Assembly (NCBI GenBank): GCA_947044365.1
Contig: OX345650.1
Coordinates: 1,686,673-1,750,672 of the forward strand
Source of the DNA: Petrosia ficiformis
Taxonomy: Eukaryota > Porifera > Demospongiae > Haplosclerida > Petrosiidae
DNA length: 64,000 nt
Direction: 5' to 3'
Part shown: in pieces, positions 9,395-20,562 of the stretch
Layout: each line of letters starts with the position of its first letter
Numbering within the stretch: the stretch's first letter is position 1
Made by a program: the position numbers and the translations under genes
Notes under the pieces: model-generated
What the model was told of the DNA's origin: nothing
Seen by the model: only the letters and a program-made list of their open reading frames with translations
Databases searched by the model: none

Positions 9395-9640
9395 ACATTA
9401 CAATATAGTACAGTACAGTACAGTACAGAGTAAAGTACGATATAGTAGAGTATAGTAAAACCCCTCTTGCAGACATCTACTATATAACAGGCAGTTGCCA
9501 CAGTCCCAATTTACCTGTCATTGAACTCAATACTGTTCCAACCCCTCTTATACAGTACATTGCAATACAGTGCGGTACAGTACAATACATTACAGTACAG
9601 TACAATTACAGTACAGTACAGTACAGTACACTGAGGAGGT
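9395..9640. repeat. CAGTA/TACAG pentamer array
   Basis: Interrupted array with pure ACAGTACAGTACAGTACAGT runs near 9400-9425 and 9580-9630. The 60-base interlude with AAAACCCCTCTTGCAGAC also occurs at 48421 and 61530, showing that all three UPF1-like fragments share this tail. Confidence 0.85.
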
Positions 9641-10468
9641 TATCTGTGGTACTCATCACCTCAACATGTGGGTTATATACATGTAAATATTTAATAAGTA
9701 CTGGTATGTATATCTAAACAGTACAGTAACTAACAGTACATTACCTGTTTGGTAACATTATACAAGTACTATAGGGAAATGTGTCTAAACTGTACATGTA
9801 TAGTATAGTACTATATAATATCTGGTTGGTAGTACTTTATAAGCAGGGTTTGATTTAGGGTAGTACATGTAAGAAGGAAATCTTAAAAGTGGGAAAACAT
9901 ATCAAAATCACATGTCAGGCCGAATGTATAACAGACTACTTAACTTTGAACACCTGTTTTCATTGAATGCTATGGCAGTGAATTAATACACCAGCAAAGA
10001 GCTTTTACTATCAACTCTTGATATGTTCAGTACTAAGAGAGGCTCATAATGCTATGGGTATAATCTACTGCAAAACTTGGGAAAGCACATCGTCAGGCCA
10101 CACCCACTTTGACTAGTTAATTATTTAATAATTGATAATTATTATAATCAAAAAAATATTAAGAGCAACAAAAAGAAATATTGCATATATTAACAAAACA
10201 TATACTTGTAATACATTAACAAACATCAGTGTGTAGTGTAATGGAAAACACAGTTACTATAGATTGGGAATTCTTTACTGATACATATATTTTGCTGCTA
10301 CTTCCATCAACATAAATTACCATCCTCGAAATTTTTTTACCTTAAAAAATCCCAATCTATAGTATGTCATATGTATGTATATACACATGTACTAGTGGTT
10401 AGTGTATGTATAACTTGGTACATATTATAACAGATCTACATACTGATACACATATACATATGCATAGC
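9641..10468. other. array cassette, 3' side of U3, with inverted repeat
   Basis: No gene. The cassette resumes at 9735 (ACATTACCTGTTTGGTAACA). An inverted repeat at 10256-10363 has exactly complementary 14-base arms, ACTATAGATTGGGA and TCCCAATCTATAGT, separated by about 80 bases. On the minus strand it lies about 100 bases past the U3 stop, where a 3' untranslated region would be. Confidence 0.75.
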
Positions 10469-12135
10469 TTAATTCACATCTATAACAGTATAAGTACTTT
10501 CAGTATATTGTTCTTCTTGTCTACTCTCAAAGATATGATCATATGTAGCTTTTACAACAGCATGAACTTCATAATCTTCATCCTTACGTCTTTTTTGATA
10601 CAATCTAGCAACAATTGTATATATAATCATTCCTATGACACATATACCAATCTGTATTAACAATACCCAGAAACTACAAGATACAGGACCACTAGTATTC
10701 CAAAGGATGAACGCATGTCCAATGGTCACATACAAAGCACGAATGGAACAAAATGTACCTACAATCATTCCACTCATATTTGCTGGAGCTTGACTGATTA
10801 TGAATTCCAATATATAGAGTGGGCTTAAGGCAACTGCAAGACCAGAGAATACTAAAGGAATGCTATAATATAAAAATGAGATGTGTACAAAATCATCTTT
10901 TGTTGATGGTAAGGATGTAGCACATACAACATCACCTTGTGTGACACTATGTCCAACAAGCTCAAGGACTATCATACAAAGTAGTGCTATTAATATTAAA
11001 AAGTAAGAGACACCTATGGCTCTCAATGCTTTTAGTATGAAGTATTCTATTTTTGGGAATAACGGAATAATGACTAGCTCAAAGAGTGGTACCAGTAGGA
11101 TGATTTGACTTTCCAATCCCAAATATAATGTGTATGATCCGTGACCATTAAGAGCAGTTGTGGCTCCTTCAAATGTGTCGATGTATCTCACAACACCATA
11201 AGTAACATGATAAAATGGAATAAATAATCCAAATGTACTAAGTAACACTGCTACAATCCTCCAAAACGTTTTTACATTCTCTACATCCTCTTCTGAAAAT
11301 GGACCACCATATTTGCTCTTCCCAAGATCTACTCGAGAGGGTATTTTATTCTCCCAATATGTGAAAGCACTTCTATTCTCGGGACTCTTGTGATACAAGG
11401 CATACTTTAACACATTATAAACTATTTTGTATGGATTATTCTTCTGTGTACCAACCAGTTCATAATAATTATAAAAACACGCATGTAGGCATAGAGCTAC
11501 TGATATAAAGAGAAATGTCATAATTCCTGTAATTAGACCAAATTCTGAATCATTACTACTTCCTGTACCAATTCCAATTGCTTCTCCTAAGAAGAATCCC
11601 CATACAATCCAGTGTATAAAAGCCCTTGCATGTGTGTTTGGCTTATCGCTTAACTGATCCAGTCCATAAGCAGGTATGTTTGTAATGAGTCCTACAATTC
11701 CTGGCATCAATAATAACAATGCCACACCTGATATTCCATACTTTGCTATATTAACAGGTAGTCCACATGTACCATACTGAACACTATAACTAATACACTG
11801 TAGTAGAATACCACACCAACATGACCATAAACTCAAATTAATACCTCTTTCTCTACCAATTTAGTATCAGTTAGCCATCCAATTAATGGAAAAAGTACTT
11901 CAAAAATAGTAAACTCAACCCCATAAAATATATACTGAATAGTGGTATCAGCAATATCTGGTATAGCTTCAAAGCAAGATGACTTCTCAGGATTTGTTAC
12001 ACGTGAAAATGTAATGTTAAGTTCGAATGCAAAACACAATCCTACAACAATAGCAAAGAGAACCAGTAACCATGCTGGAAGGTTCATGTTACGACTCTTG
12101 AGCTCTTTGGTATACATCTGTGAGTTTTTCTTCAA
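10469..12135 (-). pseudogene. U3: POT-like transporter, one-base frameshift
   Basis: Complete in length, but codons 1-97 (11845-12135) and the remainder (10469-11836) are in different frames. The break is at the helix 2-3 loop: other units read CCAATTATAGTATC, here CCAATTTAGTATC, one base fewer, turning TDTIIGRER into TDTKLVEKE. Everything downstream is undamaged, ending YTVIDVN. This is the freshest-looking pseudogene in the array. A sequencing or assembly error at this spot cannot be excluded, in which case U3 would be a ninth intact gene. Helix 1 reads AIVVGLCFAFELNITFS, unlike any other unit. Confidence 0.8.
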
Positions 12136-13470
12136 TGATTCTAAACAAATTAGTCTTCAGTAACTGACTGTAACTCAAGTATAGTTAAAGTAAACTCTGC
12201 TGGAATGTATATACATGTAGGAGGACTCTGATACCATATACCAGTTATCACTATTGTATTGTGGGACTCGCTCCATTTAATCCATGTCTATGAACGTATT
12301 AGTCTCGGTATGTAAAGAGTTCAAACTATCTATAGTAGCAAGTGTCTGTTATACTATACATATAATTATTTATAGTTTCACAAGATACTGTAGAATCTGT
12401 ATGTAACAACTATGTATAAATAATAATTCAGCATTGTCTTTGTTTTAATGTGTAATTAGTAAGGACATATATTTTCGGGGGGGTTTGTGTCAGTGTGTAC
12501 AGTACAGTATGTAGTACAGTATAGTAGAATGCAGTACAGTACGATAACTATTTGGTAACACTAGACAAGTACTATAGGGAAGTGTGTCTACATTGTACAT
12601 GTACAGTACAGTGTAGTAAGTGTAGTACAGTACAGTACAGTACAGTACAGTACAGTATAATGATGTACAGGCAGCATTTGGTAAGAGTAAAAGCTTAAAG
12701 TGCAAAAAACGTTTTAAGAATCATAGGTTCTTAGTGTTTAAATTATGACATAATTAGATAAGAATAATGAAATTTGATGAGAGAGATTGCTTATTAAAGA
12801 TGTTTCCTTTCTTACTAATTACAAGTTAACTAACTTTGAACTCCTTTCTTCCTTGACTACTGTGACAGTGAGTTTGATACACCAGCAAAGAGCTTTTACT
12901 GGAGTTGATAAGTTCAGTGCCATACATGTATAGTTTACATAGTATAATATCTCTTTGGTAGTACTATATGAGGAGAGAAACCTTAAAAGTGGAGGAATGT
13001 GTTTTAAAAAGTTTGGTTGTCCATGACAATGTATTAGAATTCTCAAGAAGTGAAAGAGTATACTCAATGTCAGTGTTAGAGTAATAATAACCAGAGCTTC
13101 AGAAGAACGTTTTCACTTTTCTTGAGGCATTCAAGAAAGCCAAAGTAGATAACAGTGCTGCTATGCATGGCAGGTGTGTCACAATTATTATTTATTTGGG
13201 GCAGGCAATTAAAGCTGGTGGAGAGAGTGGTTGTCCTGAGGACAAGCAAAAAGTGGTGGTTGTTACGGCAAGTGGGCAAGTGCTAATTTCAAGCCCTAAA
13301 TGCTATGGCAAATGGAAAACTTGCAAAATGGACATCATCAGACCACAACCAATTTGACTACTTAATTAATTATATTAATGATAATTATTATAGTCAAAAA
13401 TATTATTAATATTAAGAACAGCAAATTTGCAACACAATATAGAAAAGAAATATCACATATACTAAATTTG
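12136..13470. other. cassette shared with 49990-51320
   Basis: No gene. It contains the 5' flank of U3, a CAGTA array at 12495-12660, and a segment (12820-13440) with CATTCAAGAAAGCCAAAGTA and GGACAAGCAAAAAGTGGTGG that recurs almost unchanged at 50690-51240. A related, more divergent piece is at 52640-53020. Short open frames on both strands here have no recognisable family and are not conserved as proteins between the copies. Confidence 0.7.
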
Positions 13471-13722
13471 TAGTTTAATAGCTCTTTCTCTACCAAATAT
13501 AGTATCAGTTAACCATCCAATTAATGGATAAAGTACTCCAAAGATGGTAGCCTGAAACCCTAAAAATATACTTTGAGTAGTGGCATCAACATCTGGTATA
13601 GGTTGAAAGCAAGATGACTTTTCAGGATTTGTTACAATTGTGGATGTAATGTTAAAGCTAATTGACAAACACATTCCTGCGATAAAAGCAAAGAAAACAA
13701 GTAACCATGCTGGAAGGTTCAT
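13471..13722 (-). pseudogene. U4: POT-like transporter, N-terminal fragment
   Basis: Encodes MNLPAWLLVFFAFIAGMCLS through GWLTDTIFGRERAI and then stops in unrelated sequence at 13470. A 20-base deletion between the MNLPAW codons and the leader has removed the KELKSR residues, joining GTTACGAC directly to ATCTGTGAG. Helix 1 is of the FAFIAGMCLSISFNI type shared with U9 and U22. Confidence 0.85.
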
Positions 13723-14731
13723 GTTACGACATCTGTGAGTTATTCTCCAATGATTTAAACAAACTAGTCTTCAGTAAGTGACTGACTGTAAATCAAGTAT
13801 AGGTAAAGTAAACTCTGCTGGAATGTATATACAAGTAGGAGGACTCTGATACCGTATACCAGTTATCACAATTGTATTGTGGGACTTGCTCCATTTAATC
13901 CATGTCTATGAACATATTAGTCTCACTATACAAAGATATTTATAGTAGCAAGTGTGTGTTATATTATAACCTATTACATATAAGCACATGATACTGTAGT
14001 ATCTATATGTACATATACTAACAACTATGTATAAATATTTCTTGTCATTGTTATAATGTGTAATACATTTTATAATTAGTAAGTATTTTTGTGTTCTGTG
14101 TTTACAGTACAGTATTATAAGTGTAGTACAGTACAGTACAGTACAGTACAGTACAGTACAGGATAGTACAGTGCAGTACAGTGTGATACCTGTTTGGTAA
14201 CACTATACAAATGTGTCTACACTGTACTGTACAGTACAGTATAGTATTAGCTGTGGCAGTGAGTTCATACACTAGCAAAGAGAGTATCAACTCTTGATAT
14301 GTTCAGTACCATAGTCACTAAGAGAGACTCAATGGGATATTGAAAATGGAAATCATCAGGCCACACCTAATTTGACTGGTTAATTGATTATAATTATTAA
14401 TGTTATACTCAAAAAATATTAAAAACAGCAAACAAATTAGAAAAATCACAAATACTAAACAACATATACTTGTAGTACATTAACATTTCACTGTGTAGTG
14501 TAATGTAAAACACAGATACTATAGATTGAGAAATATTTACTGATAAATAAATTTTGCTGCTATTTCAATCAACATAAATTACCATCTTTGAATTTTTTTT
14601 ACCATAAAAAAATCCCCATCTATAGTATGTTACATGTATGTATATACACAGGTACTAGTGGCTAGTGTATGTACAACTTAGTGCATATTATAACAGATCT
14701 ACATATTGATACACACATACATATGCATAAC
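13723..14731. other. intergenic cassette between U4 and U5
   Basis: No gene. It has a CAGTA array at 14105-14260, a truncated version of the shared cassette (the AAAGCTTAAAGTGG part is missing), and the 3'-flank inverted repeat of U5 at 14518-14626, with arms ACTATAGATTGAGA and TCCCCATCTATAGT that pair imperfectly. Confidence 0.7.
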
Positions 14732-16378
14732 TTAAACAACTGAAAGTACTTTTAAAGTACTTCCAGAATATTCTTCTTCTTGTCTGTTCTCAAGGATATG
14801 ATCATATGTCGCTTTTACAACAGCATGAACTTCATAATCTTCATCCTTACGTCTTCTTCGATACCATCTAGCAACATACATATATATAATCAATCCTATG
14901 ACACATATACCCATCTGTATTAACAATACCCAGAAACTACAAGATACATGACCACTAATATTCCAAAATATGAAAGTACCTCCAATGGTCACATACAAAA
15001 CATGAATGAACCAAAGTGTACCTACAATCATTCCACTCATGTTTGATGGAGCTTGACTGATTATGAATTCCAATATATAGAGCTTGAACAGTGCATGTGC
15101 AAGACCAGAGAATACTAAAGGAATGATATAATATAAAAATGAGATTTTTACAAGATCATCTCCTGTTGATGGTATGGATGTAGCACATACAACATCTCCT
15201 GGTGTGACAAAATGTCCAACAAGTTCAAGGACTATCATACAAAGTAGTGCTATTAATATTAAAATGTAAGAGACACCTATGGCTCTCAATGCTTTTAGTA
15301 GGAAGTATTCTATTTTTGGGAATAATGGAATAATAACTAGTTCAAAGAGTGGTATCAATAGGATGATTTGACTGTCCAATCCCAACCATAATGTGTATGA
15401 TCCATGACCATTAAAAGCAGTTGTGGCTCCTTCAAATGTGTTGATGTATCTCACAACACCATAAGTAGCATGATAATAGGGAATGAAGAATCCAAATGTA
15501 CTAAGTATCACAGCTACAATCCTCCAAAATGTTTTTGCATTCTCTACATCCTCTTCGGAAAATGGACCACCATATTTACTCTTCCCAAGATCTACTCTAG
15601 AGGGTATTTCATTCTCCCAGTATGTCAAAGCACTTCTATTCTCGGGACTCTTGTGATACAAGGCATACTTTAACACATTATAAACTATTTTGTATGGATT
15701 ATTCTTCTGTGTACCAACCAGTTTGTAATAATGATAAAAACAGGCATGCAGACAGAGAGCTACTGATATGAAGAGAAATATCACAATTCCTGTAATTAGA
15801 AGAAATTCTGGATCATTACTACTTCCTGTACCAAGTCCAATTGCTTCTCCTAAGAAGAATCCCCATATAATCCAGTGTAAAAAAGCCCTTGCATGTGTGT
15901 TTGGCTTATCCCTTAACTGATCCAGTCCATAAGCCGGTATGTTTGTAAAGAGTCCTGCAATTCCCAGCATCAATAATAACAATGCCACACCTGATATTCC
16001 ATACTTTGCTATATTAACAGGTAGTCCACATGTACCATACTGAATACTATAACTAATACACTGTAGTAGAATACCACACCAACATGACCATAAACTCATA
16101 TTAATAGCTCTTTCTCTACCAATTATAGTATCAGTTAACCATCCTATCAATGGAAAAAATAGTCCCAAGATAGTAAACTCAACCCCATAAAATATATTTT
16201 TAGTAGTGGTATCAACATCATGTATAGTTTCAAAGCAAGATGACTTCTCAGGATATGTTACAAGTGAGGATCTAATGTTAAGTTTCAATCCATAACACAT
16301 TGCTGCAGCAATAACAAAGAGAACCAGTAACCATGCTGGAAGGTTCATGTTACGACTCTTGAGCTCTTTGATATACAT
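14732..16378 (-). CDS. U5: POT/SLC15-like MFS transporter, intact
   Basis: Open frame of 548 codons from MYIKELKSRNMNLPAW to LKVLSVV. It is very close to U2, with the same helix 1 type (AAMCYGLKLNI) and a loop-1 Cys present (KSSCFETIHDVD). Differences include VTYPEKSS for VTNPEKSS and ENAKTFWRI for ENVKTFWRI, the latter shared with U7. The last four residues, LSVV, fit a class I PDZ ligand (S-x-V at the C-terminus). YDHI in the tail fits a YxxPhi sorting signal. All three POT blocks are intact and helix 1 again lacks ExxER. Neighbours are both broken units. Confidence 0.85.
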   Translation of the reverse strand: MYIKELKSRNMNLPAWLLVLFVIAAAMCYGLKLNIRSSLVTYPEKSSCFETIHDVDTTTKNIFYGVEFTILGLFFPLIGWLTDTIIGRERAINMSLWSCWCGILLQCISYSIQYGTCGLPVNIAKYGISGVALLLLMLGIAGLFTNIPAYGLDQLRDKPNTHARAFLHWIIWGFFLGEAIGLGTGSSNDPEFLLITGIVIFLFISVALCLHACFYHYYKLVGTQKNNPYKIVYNVLKYALYHKSPENRSALTYWENEIPSRVDLGKSKYGGPFSEEDVENAKTFWRIVAVILSTFGFFIPYYHATYGVVRYINTFEGATTAFNGHGSYTLWLGLDSQIILLIPLFELVIIPLFPKIEYFLLKALRAIGVSYILILIALLCMIVLELVGHFVTPGDVVCATSIPSTGDDLVKISFLYYIIPLVFSGLAHALFKLYILEFIISQAPSNMSGMIVGTLWFIHVLYVTIGGTFIFWNISGHVSCSFWVLLIQMGICVIGLIIYMYVARWYRRRRKDEDYEVHAVVKATYDHILENRQEEEYSGSTLKVLSVV

Positions 16379-16719
16379 CTGTGAGTTATTCTTCTAAATA
16401 AATTAGTCTTCAGTAACGGACAAGTATAGGTAAAGTATACTCAGCTGGTATGTAGTACTATGTACATGTAGGAGGACTTTGACACAATATGCAGTTATCA
16501 CAATTGTGTTGTGTGACTTGCTCCCTTTACTATTAATGTCTATATATGTAAATTATTGTGAACATGCACTATGCAAAGTAAACTAGCAAGTGTGTGTTAT
16601 ACTAACCCATTATATATACACAGTGTCTCGTGATAGTGTAGCCTCTATATGTACATATGCTAACAACTATGTATATAAATAGTCATTGTCATTGTTATAA
16701 TGTGTAACACACATTTATA

Positions 16720-16750
<31 letters not shown>

Positions 16751-16754
16751 CACA
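16379..16754. other. 5' flank of U5 and (TA)n tract
   Basis: Conserved upstream block of the units followed by AT-rich DNA ending in a (TA)n run at about 16723-16750. Nothing coding seen. Confidence 0.6.
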
Positions 16755-17013
16755 GAGTACGGTAGTACTCTCTATGTAGGGATGGCACGGAAAAAAAACG
16801 ACCGCCCATACATTTCAATTGCAAGTGATGACCTGAAATCTCTGGTAATATATACAGATAGGTTTTAATACACACATACCTATCAGAGAGTATGGTAGTA
16901 CTCTCTATGTAGGGATGGCATGGAAAAAAAACGGCCGCCCATACATTTCAATTGCAAGTGATGACCTGAAATCTCTGGTAATATGTACAGATAGGTTTTA
17001 ATACACACATACC
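16755..17013. repeat. tandem duplication, period 133 bp
   Basis: GAGTACGGTAGTACTCTCTA at 16755 recurs as GAGTATGGTAGTACTCTCTA at 16888, and the following 110 bases (ATGTAGGGATGGCA, ACATTTCAATTGCAAGTGAT) match with a few substitutions. The sequence is not part of the array cassette. ATGTAGGGATG also occurs inverted near 17915, so the unit may derive from a transposon end. Confidence 0.8.
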
Positions 17014-17805
17014 TGTTCATATCTAGTGCTTTTATGACTACCAACACCTTCTAGATGGCCAAAGATTGTCGTTAAGGTAGAGAACTAGCGAGTGGCAAAA
17101 CTGGCAAAATCTTCATATTATTATTATTATTATTATTTTTCAGACAAATCATTTCTTTGTTTGTTGAAATATCACAATGATTCTAGCACCATTCAAGTCG
17201 CATGTATAGTAAAAATCTGGTCTACAAGTATCGAGATGATAAATTCAGATACTATGAAAAAAGAGAGTCTCAACGACTACAAAGATTTGATCTCGAATTG
17301 GACGCCATTTTCCCAAGAGGAATGTAATTACGCATGCGCATTCGTGTACTGGGAACATGGAAGCTGAAAAGGTAGAAGTCGAGGTAGAAGTGCTTGTTGC
17401 ATTGGAATCACAAGCATAGTGATAACATTTGTGAGCAAATACATTTTTATAATAATGAATATAATAATTATTAATATTAAAGCCATTGTATAATAATATT
17501 GTATACTATGATAAGCATTGGAATACTGAATGGTTGACACAGTGACTGACACTTCTTCTTGTAGGATGGCAGACAGTGCTGTAAGGGAAATAGAGAATAT
17601 ACATCATCTGTAAATGAAAGAGAATGATAATACAAAAGACTGACTTTTATTGATGAGCAAATTTTAATGCATTTATGATTATATGATTTTATAATGGTAT
17701 AATTTTGGTGTTTCTGCAATCTACAAAAACATATTCACACTATTCAGAAAAAAACACAATGGTTTATAATATATTAAAAATAAAAATAAAAAAAAAAAAA
17801 AAGAA
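17014..17805 (+). other. non-array block with a short possible coding exon
   Basis: Sequence absent from other units. A 41-codon frame at 17202-17327 reads MYSKNLVYKYRDDKFRYYEK and then continues with RESQRLQRFDLELDAIFPRG, a charged, protein-like composition, ending in TAA. No family is recognised. A second ATG at 17357 opens MEAEKVEVEVEVLVALES, with a possible GT donor inside. A (TTA)n run lies at 17105-17130. It could be the edge of a captured host gene or of a transposon. Confidence that it is coding is low. Confidence 0.3.
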
Positions 17806-17958
17806 ACAAGAATAATAAAAAAACATTATGTAGGGTTATATATGGAAGTGAATTTGGGTCCTATGTTAGCTTCCCAACCTTGTTTGCATGCTTTTTGGGT
17901 TTTGACATCCCTACATCTTCTTTCATTTTTATTGAAAATGTTTTTTTATTATTCTTGT
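17806..17958. mobile_element. foldback element, 22-bp arms
   Basis: ACAAGAATAATAAAAAAACA plus TT (17806-17827) is the exact reverse complement of 17937-17958. The loop is about 109 bases and contains ATGTAGGG near the left arm and CCCTACAT near the right arm, extending the symmetry. No coding sequence. Confidence 0.7.
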
Positions 17959-18204
17959 ATGTATATGTATAGTGAAGTGTGTCTGCACTGAGTTAGCTAT
18001 ACATGTACAGTAAAGTATAGTAAGTGTAGTACAGCACATTATAGAAAGTGTAGTACAGTACAGTAGAGTACAGTACAGTACATTTGCTAACACTATACAA
18101 GTAGTATAGGGAGTGTGTCTACACTGTGTTAACTAACTGTACATGTACATGTACAGTACAGTGTAATTTCAGCTAGGTTGTACTATACAAGAAGGGTTTG
18201 GTTG
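17959..18204. repeat. CAGTA array before U6
   Basis: Array of TACAGTA variants at 18000-18090 followed by the GTTTGCTAACACTATACAAG cassette. It is joined directly to U6 coding sequence at about 18205 through GGGTTTGGTTGTGACTTGTG, the same junction as at 37320. Confidence 0.75.
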
Positions 18205-18466
18205 TGACTTGTGAGATACATCAAATGTGTTGATATATGTTGTAACAAAGGTAAAATCACATGATAATAGGGAATAAATAATCCAAATGTACTAGGTAAC
18301 ACTGCTACAATCCTCCAAAATGTTTTTACATTCTCTACATCCTCTTCTGAAAATGGACCACCATGTTTACATTTCCCCAGATAAACTCGAGATGGTATTT
18401 CATTCTCCCAGTACGTGAAAGCACTTCTATTCTCGGGACTTTTGTGATACAAGGCATACTTGAACA
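18205..18466 (-). pseudogene. U6: POT-like transporter, internal fragment
   Basis: Covers only the conserved cytoplasmic loop and helix 7: KYALYHKSPENRSAFTYWEN, then the GPFSEEDVENVKTFWRI block and STFGLFIPYYHVI. Both sides are truncated; upstream, sequence falls into the array cassette at 18467. Its 3' break is identical to that of U13, so the two derive from one truncated ancestor. VYLGKCKHGG replaces VDLGKSKYGG. Confidence 0.85.
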
Positions 18467-18940
18467 CTTCTCTTACTTAAGTACTGTGGCAGCGAGTTCA
18501 TACACTAGCAAAGAGAGTATCAACTCTTGATATGTTCAGTACCATCACTAAGAAAGACTCAGTGATATGGAAATCATCAAGTCACACCTAATTTGACTAG
18601 TTAATTAATGTTATAATCAAAACATATTAAGAACAGCAAATTTGCAACAAATTATAGAAAAGAAATATCACAAATACTAAACAACATATACTTGTAGTAC
18701 ATTAACAAATGTCAGTGTGTAGTGTAATGGAAAACACAGTTACTATAGATTGAGAAATCTTTACTGATAAATGCTATTTCAAGCAACATAAATTACCATC
18801 TCCGAATTTCCTCCACCATAAAAAATCCCCATTTATAGTATGTTACATGTATGTATATACACAGGTACTAGTGGTTAGTGTATGTATAACTTGGTGCATA
18901 CTATAACAGATCTACATACTGATACACACATATGCATAAC
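18467..18940. other. cassette between U6 and U7
   Basis: No gene. Shared cassette (GTGGCAGCGAGTTCATACAC onwards), CACAAATACTAAACAAC, and a decayed 3'-flank inverted repeat at about 18740-18842 with arms ACTATAGATTGAGA and TCCCCATTTATAGT. Confidence 0.65.
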
Positions 18941-20562
18941 TTAAACAACTGAAAGTACTTTTAAAGTACTTCCAGAATATTCTTCTTGTCTGTTCTCAAG
19001 GATATGATCATATGTTGCTTTTACAACAGCATGAACTTCATAATCTTCATCCTTACGTCTTCTTCGATACCATCTAGCAACGAATATATATATAATCAAT
19101 CCTATGATACATATACCCATCTGTATTAACAATACCCAGAAACTACAAGATACATGACCACTGATATTCCAAAATATGAAAGTACCTCCAATGGTCACAT
19201 ACAAAGCATGAATGAACCAAAGTGTACCTACAATCATTCCACTCATGTTTGCTGGAGCTTGAACAGAGCATGTGCAAGACCAGAGAATACTAAAGGAATG
19301 ATATAATATAAAAATGAGATTTTTACAAGATCATCTCCTGTTGATGGTAAGGATGTAGCACATACAACATCTCCTGGTGTGACAAAATGTCCAACAAGTT
19401 CAAGGACTATCATACAAAGTAGTGCTATTAATATTAAAATATAAGAGACACCTATGGCTCTCAATGCTTTTAGTATGAAGTATTCTATTTTGGGGAATAA
19501 TGGAATAATAACTAGCTCAAAGAGTGGTATCAATAGGATGATTTGACTGTCCAATCCCAACCATAATATGTATGATCCTAGACCATTAAGAGCAGTTGTG
19601 GCTCCTTCAAATGTGTTGATGTATCTCACAACAGCATAAGTAACATGATAATATGGAATGAAGAATCCAAATGTACTAAGTATCACTGCTACAATCCTCC
19701 AAAATGTTTTTGCATTCTCTACATCCTCTTCGGAAAATGGACCACCATATTTACTCTTCCCAAGATCTACTCGAGAGGGTATTTCATTCTCCCAGTATGT
19801 CAAAGCGCTTCTATTCTCGGGACTCTTGTGATACAAGGCATACTTTAACACATTATAAACTATTTTGTATGGATTATTCTTCTGTGTACCAACCAGTTTG
19901 TAATAATGATAAAAACAGGCATGTAGGCATAGAGCTACTGATATGAAGAGAAATATCATAATTCCTGTAATTAGAAGAAACTCTGAATCATTACTACTTC
20001 CTGTACCAAGTCCAATTGCTTCTCCAAAGAAGAATCCCCATATAATCCAGTGTATAAAAGCCCTTGTATGTGTGTTTGGCTTATCCCTTAACTGATCCAG
20101 TCCATAAGCCGGTATGTTTGTAAAGAGTCCTGCAATTCCCAGCATCAATAATAACATCGCCACACCTGATATTCCATACTTTGCTATATTGGTAGGTAGT
20201 CCACATGTTCCATACTGAATACTATAACTAATACACTGTAGTAGAATACCACACCAACATGACCATAAACTCAAATTAATAGCTTTTCCTCTACCAATTA
20301 TAGTATCAGTTAACCATCCTATCAATGGAAAAAATAGTCCTAAGACCACTCCATAAAATATATTTTCAGTAGTGGTATCAACATCAGGTATAGCTTCAAA
20401 GCAAGATGACTTTTCAGGATTTGTTACAAGTGAAGATATAATGTTAAGTTTCAATCCATAACACATTGCTGCAACAATAACAAAGAGAACCAGTAACCAT
20501 GCTGGAAGGTTCATTTTACGACTCTTGAGCTCTTTGATATACATCTGTGAGTTATTCTCCAA
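18941..20562 (-). pseudogene. U7: POT-like transporter, 31-base deletion
   Basis: Complete ends but two frames: 19243-20562 encodes residues 1 to FSGLAHALFK, and 18941-19246 encodes NMSGM to the LKVLSVV end. Compared with U5, 31 bases coding YILEFIISQAP are gone, and the join lies between two copies of GAGCTTGA that flank the missing piece in U5. The LEFxxSQAP family block is therefore lost. The rest is intact and close to U2 and U5. The helix 2 start is also shortened (NIFYGVVLGLFFPL). Confidence 0.85.

Noticed and set aside
10406..10660. Plus-strand frames near the 3' ends of units (10406, 29158, 31616, 49308, 53550, 56952, 62328), similar to one another.
   Set aside because: They run antisense to the conserved tail codons and 3' flank of the transporters; their similarity is that of the underlying repeated DNA.
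13163..13357. 64-codon plus-strand frame in the segment shared by 12820-13440 and 50690-51240.
   Set aside because: A base change at 51083 and other indels disrupt the frame in the second copy, so DNA and not protein is conserved.
15404..15673. Plus-strand frames opposite the conserved loop (15404, 19645, 19704, 32402, 40051).
   Set aside because: Antisense shadows of the invariant coding block; residues reflect codon use of the real strand.
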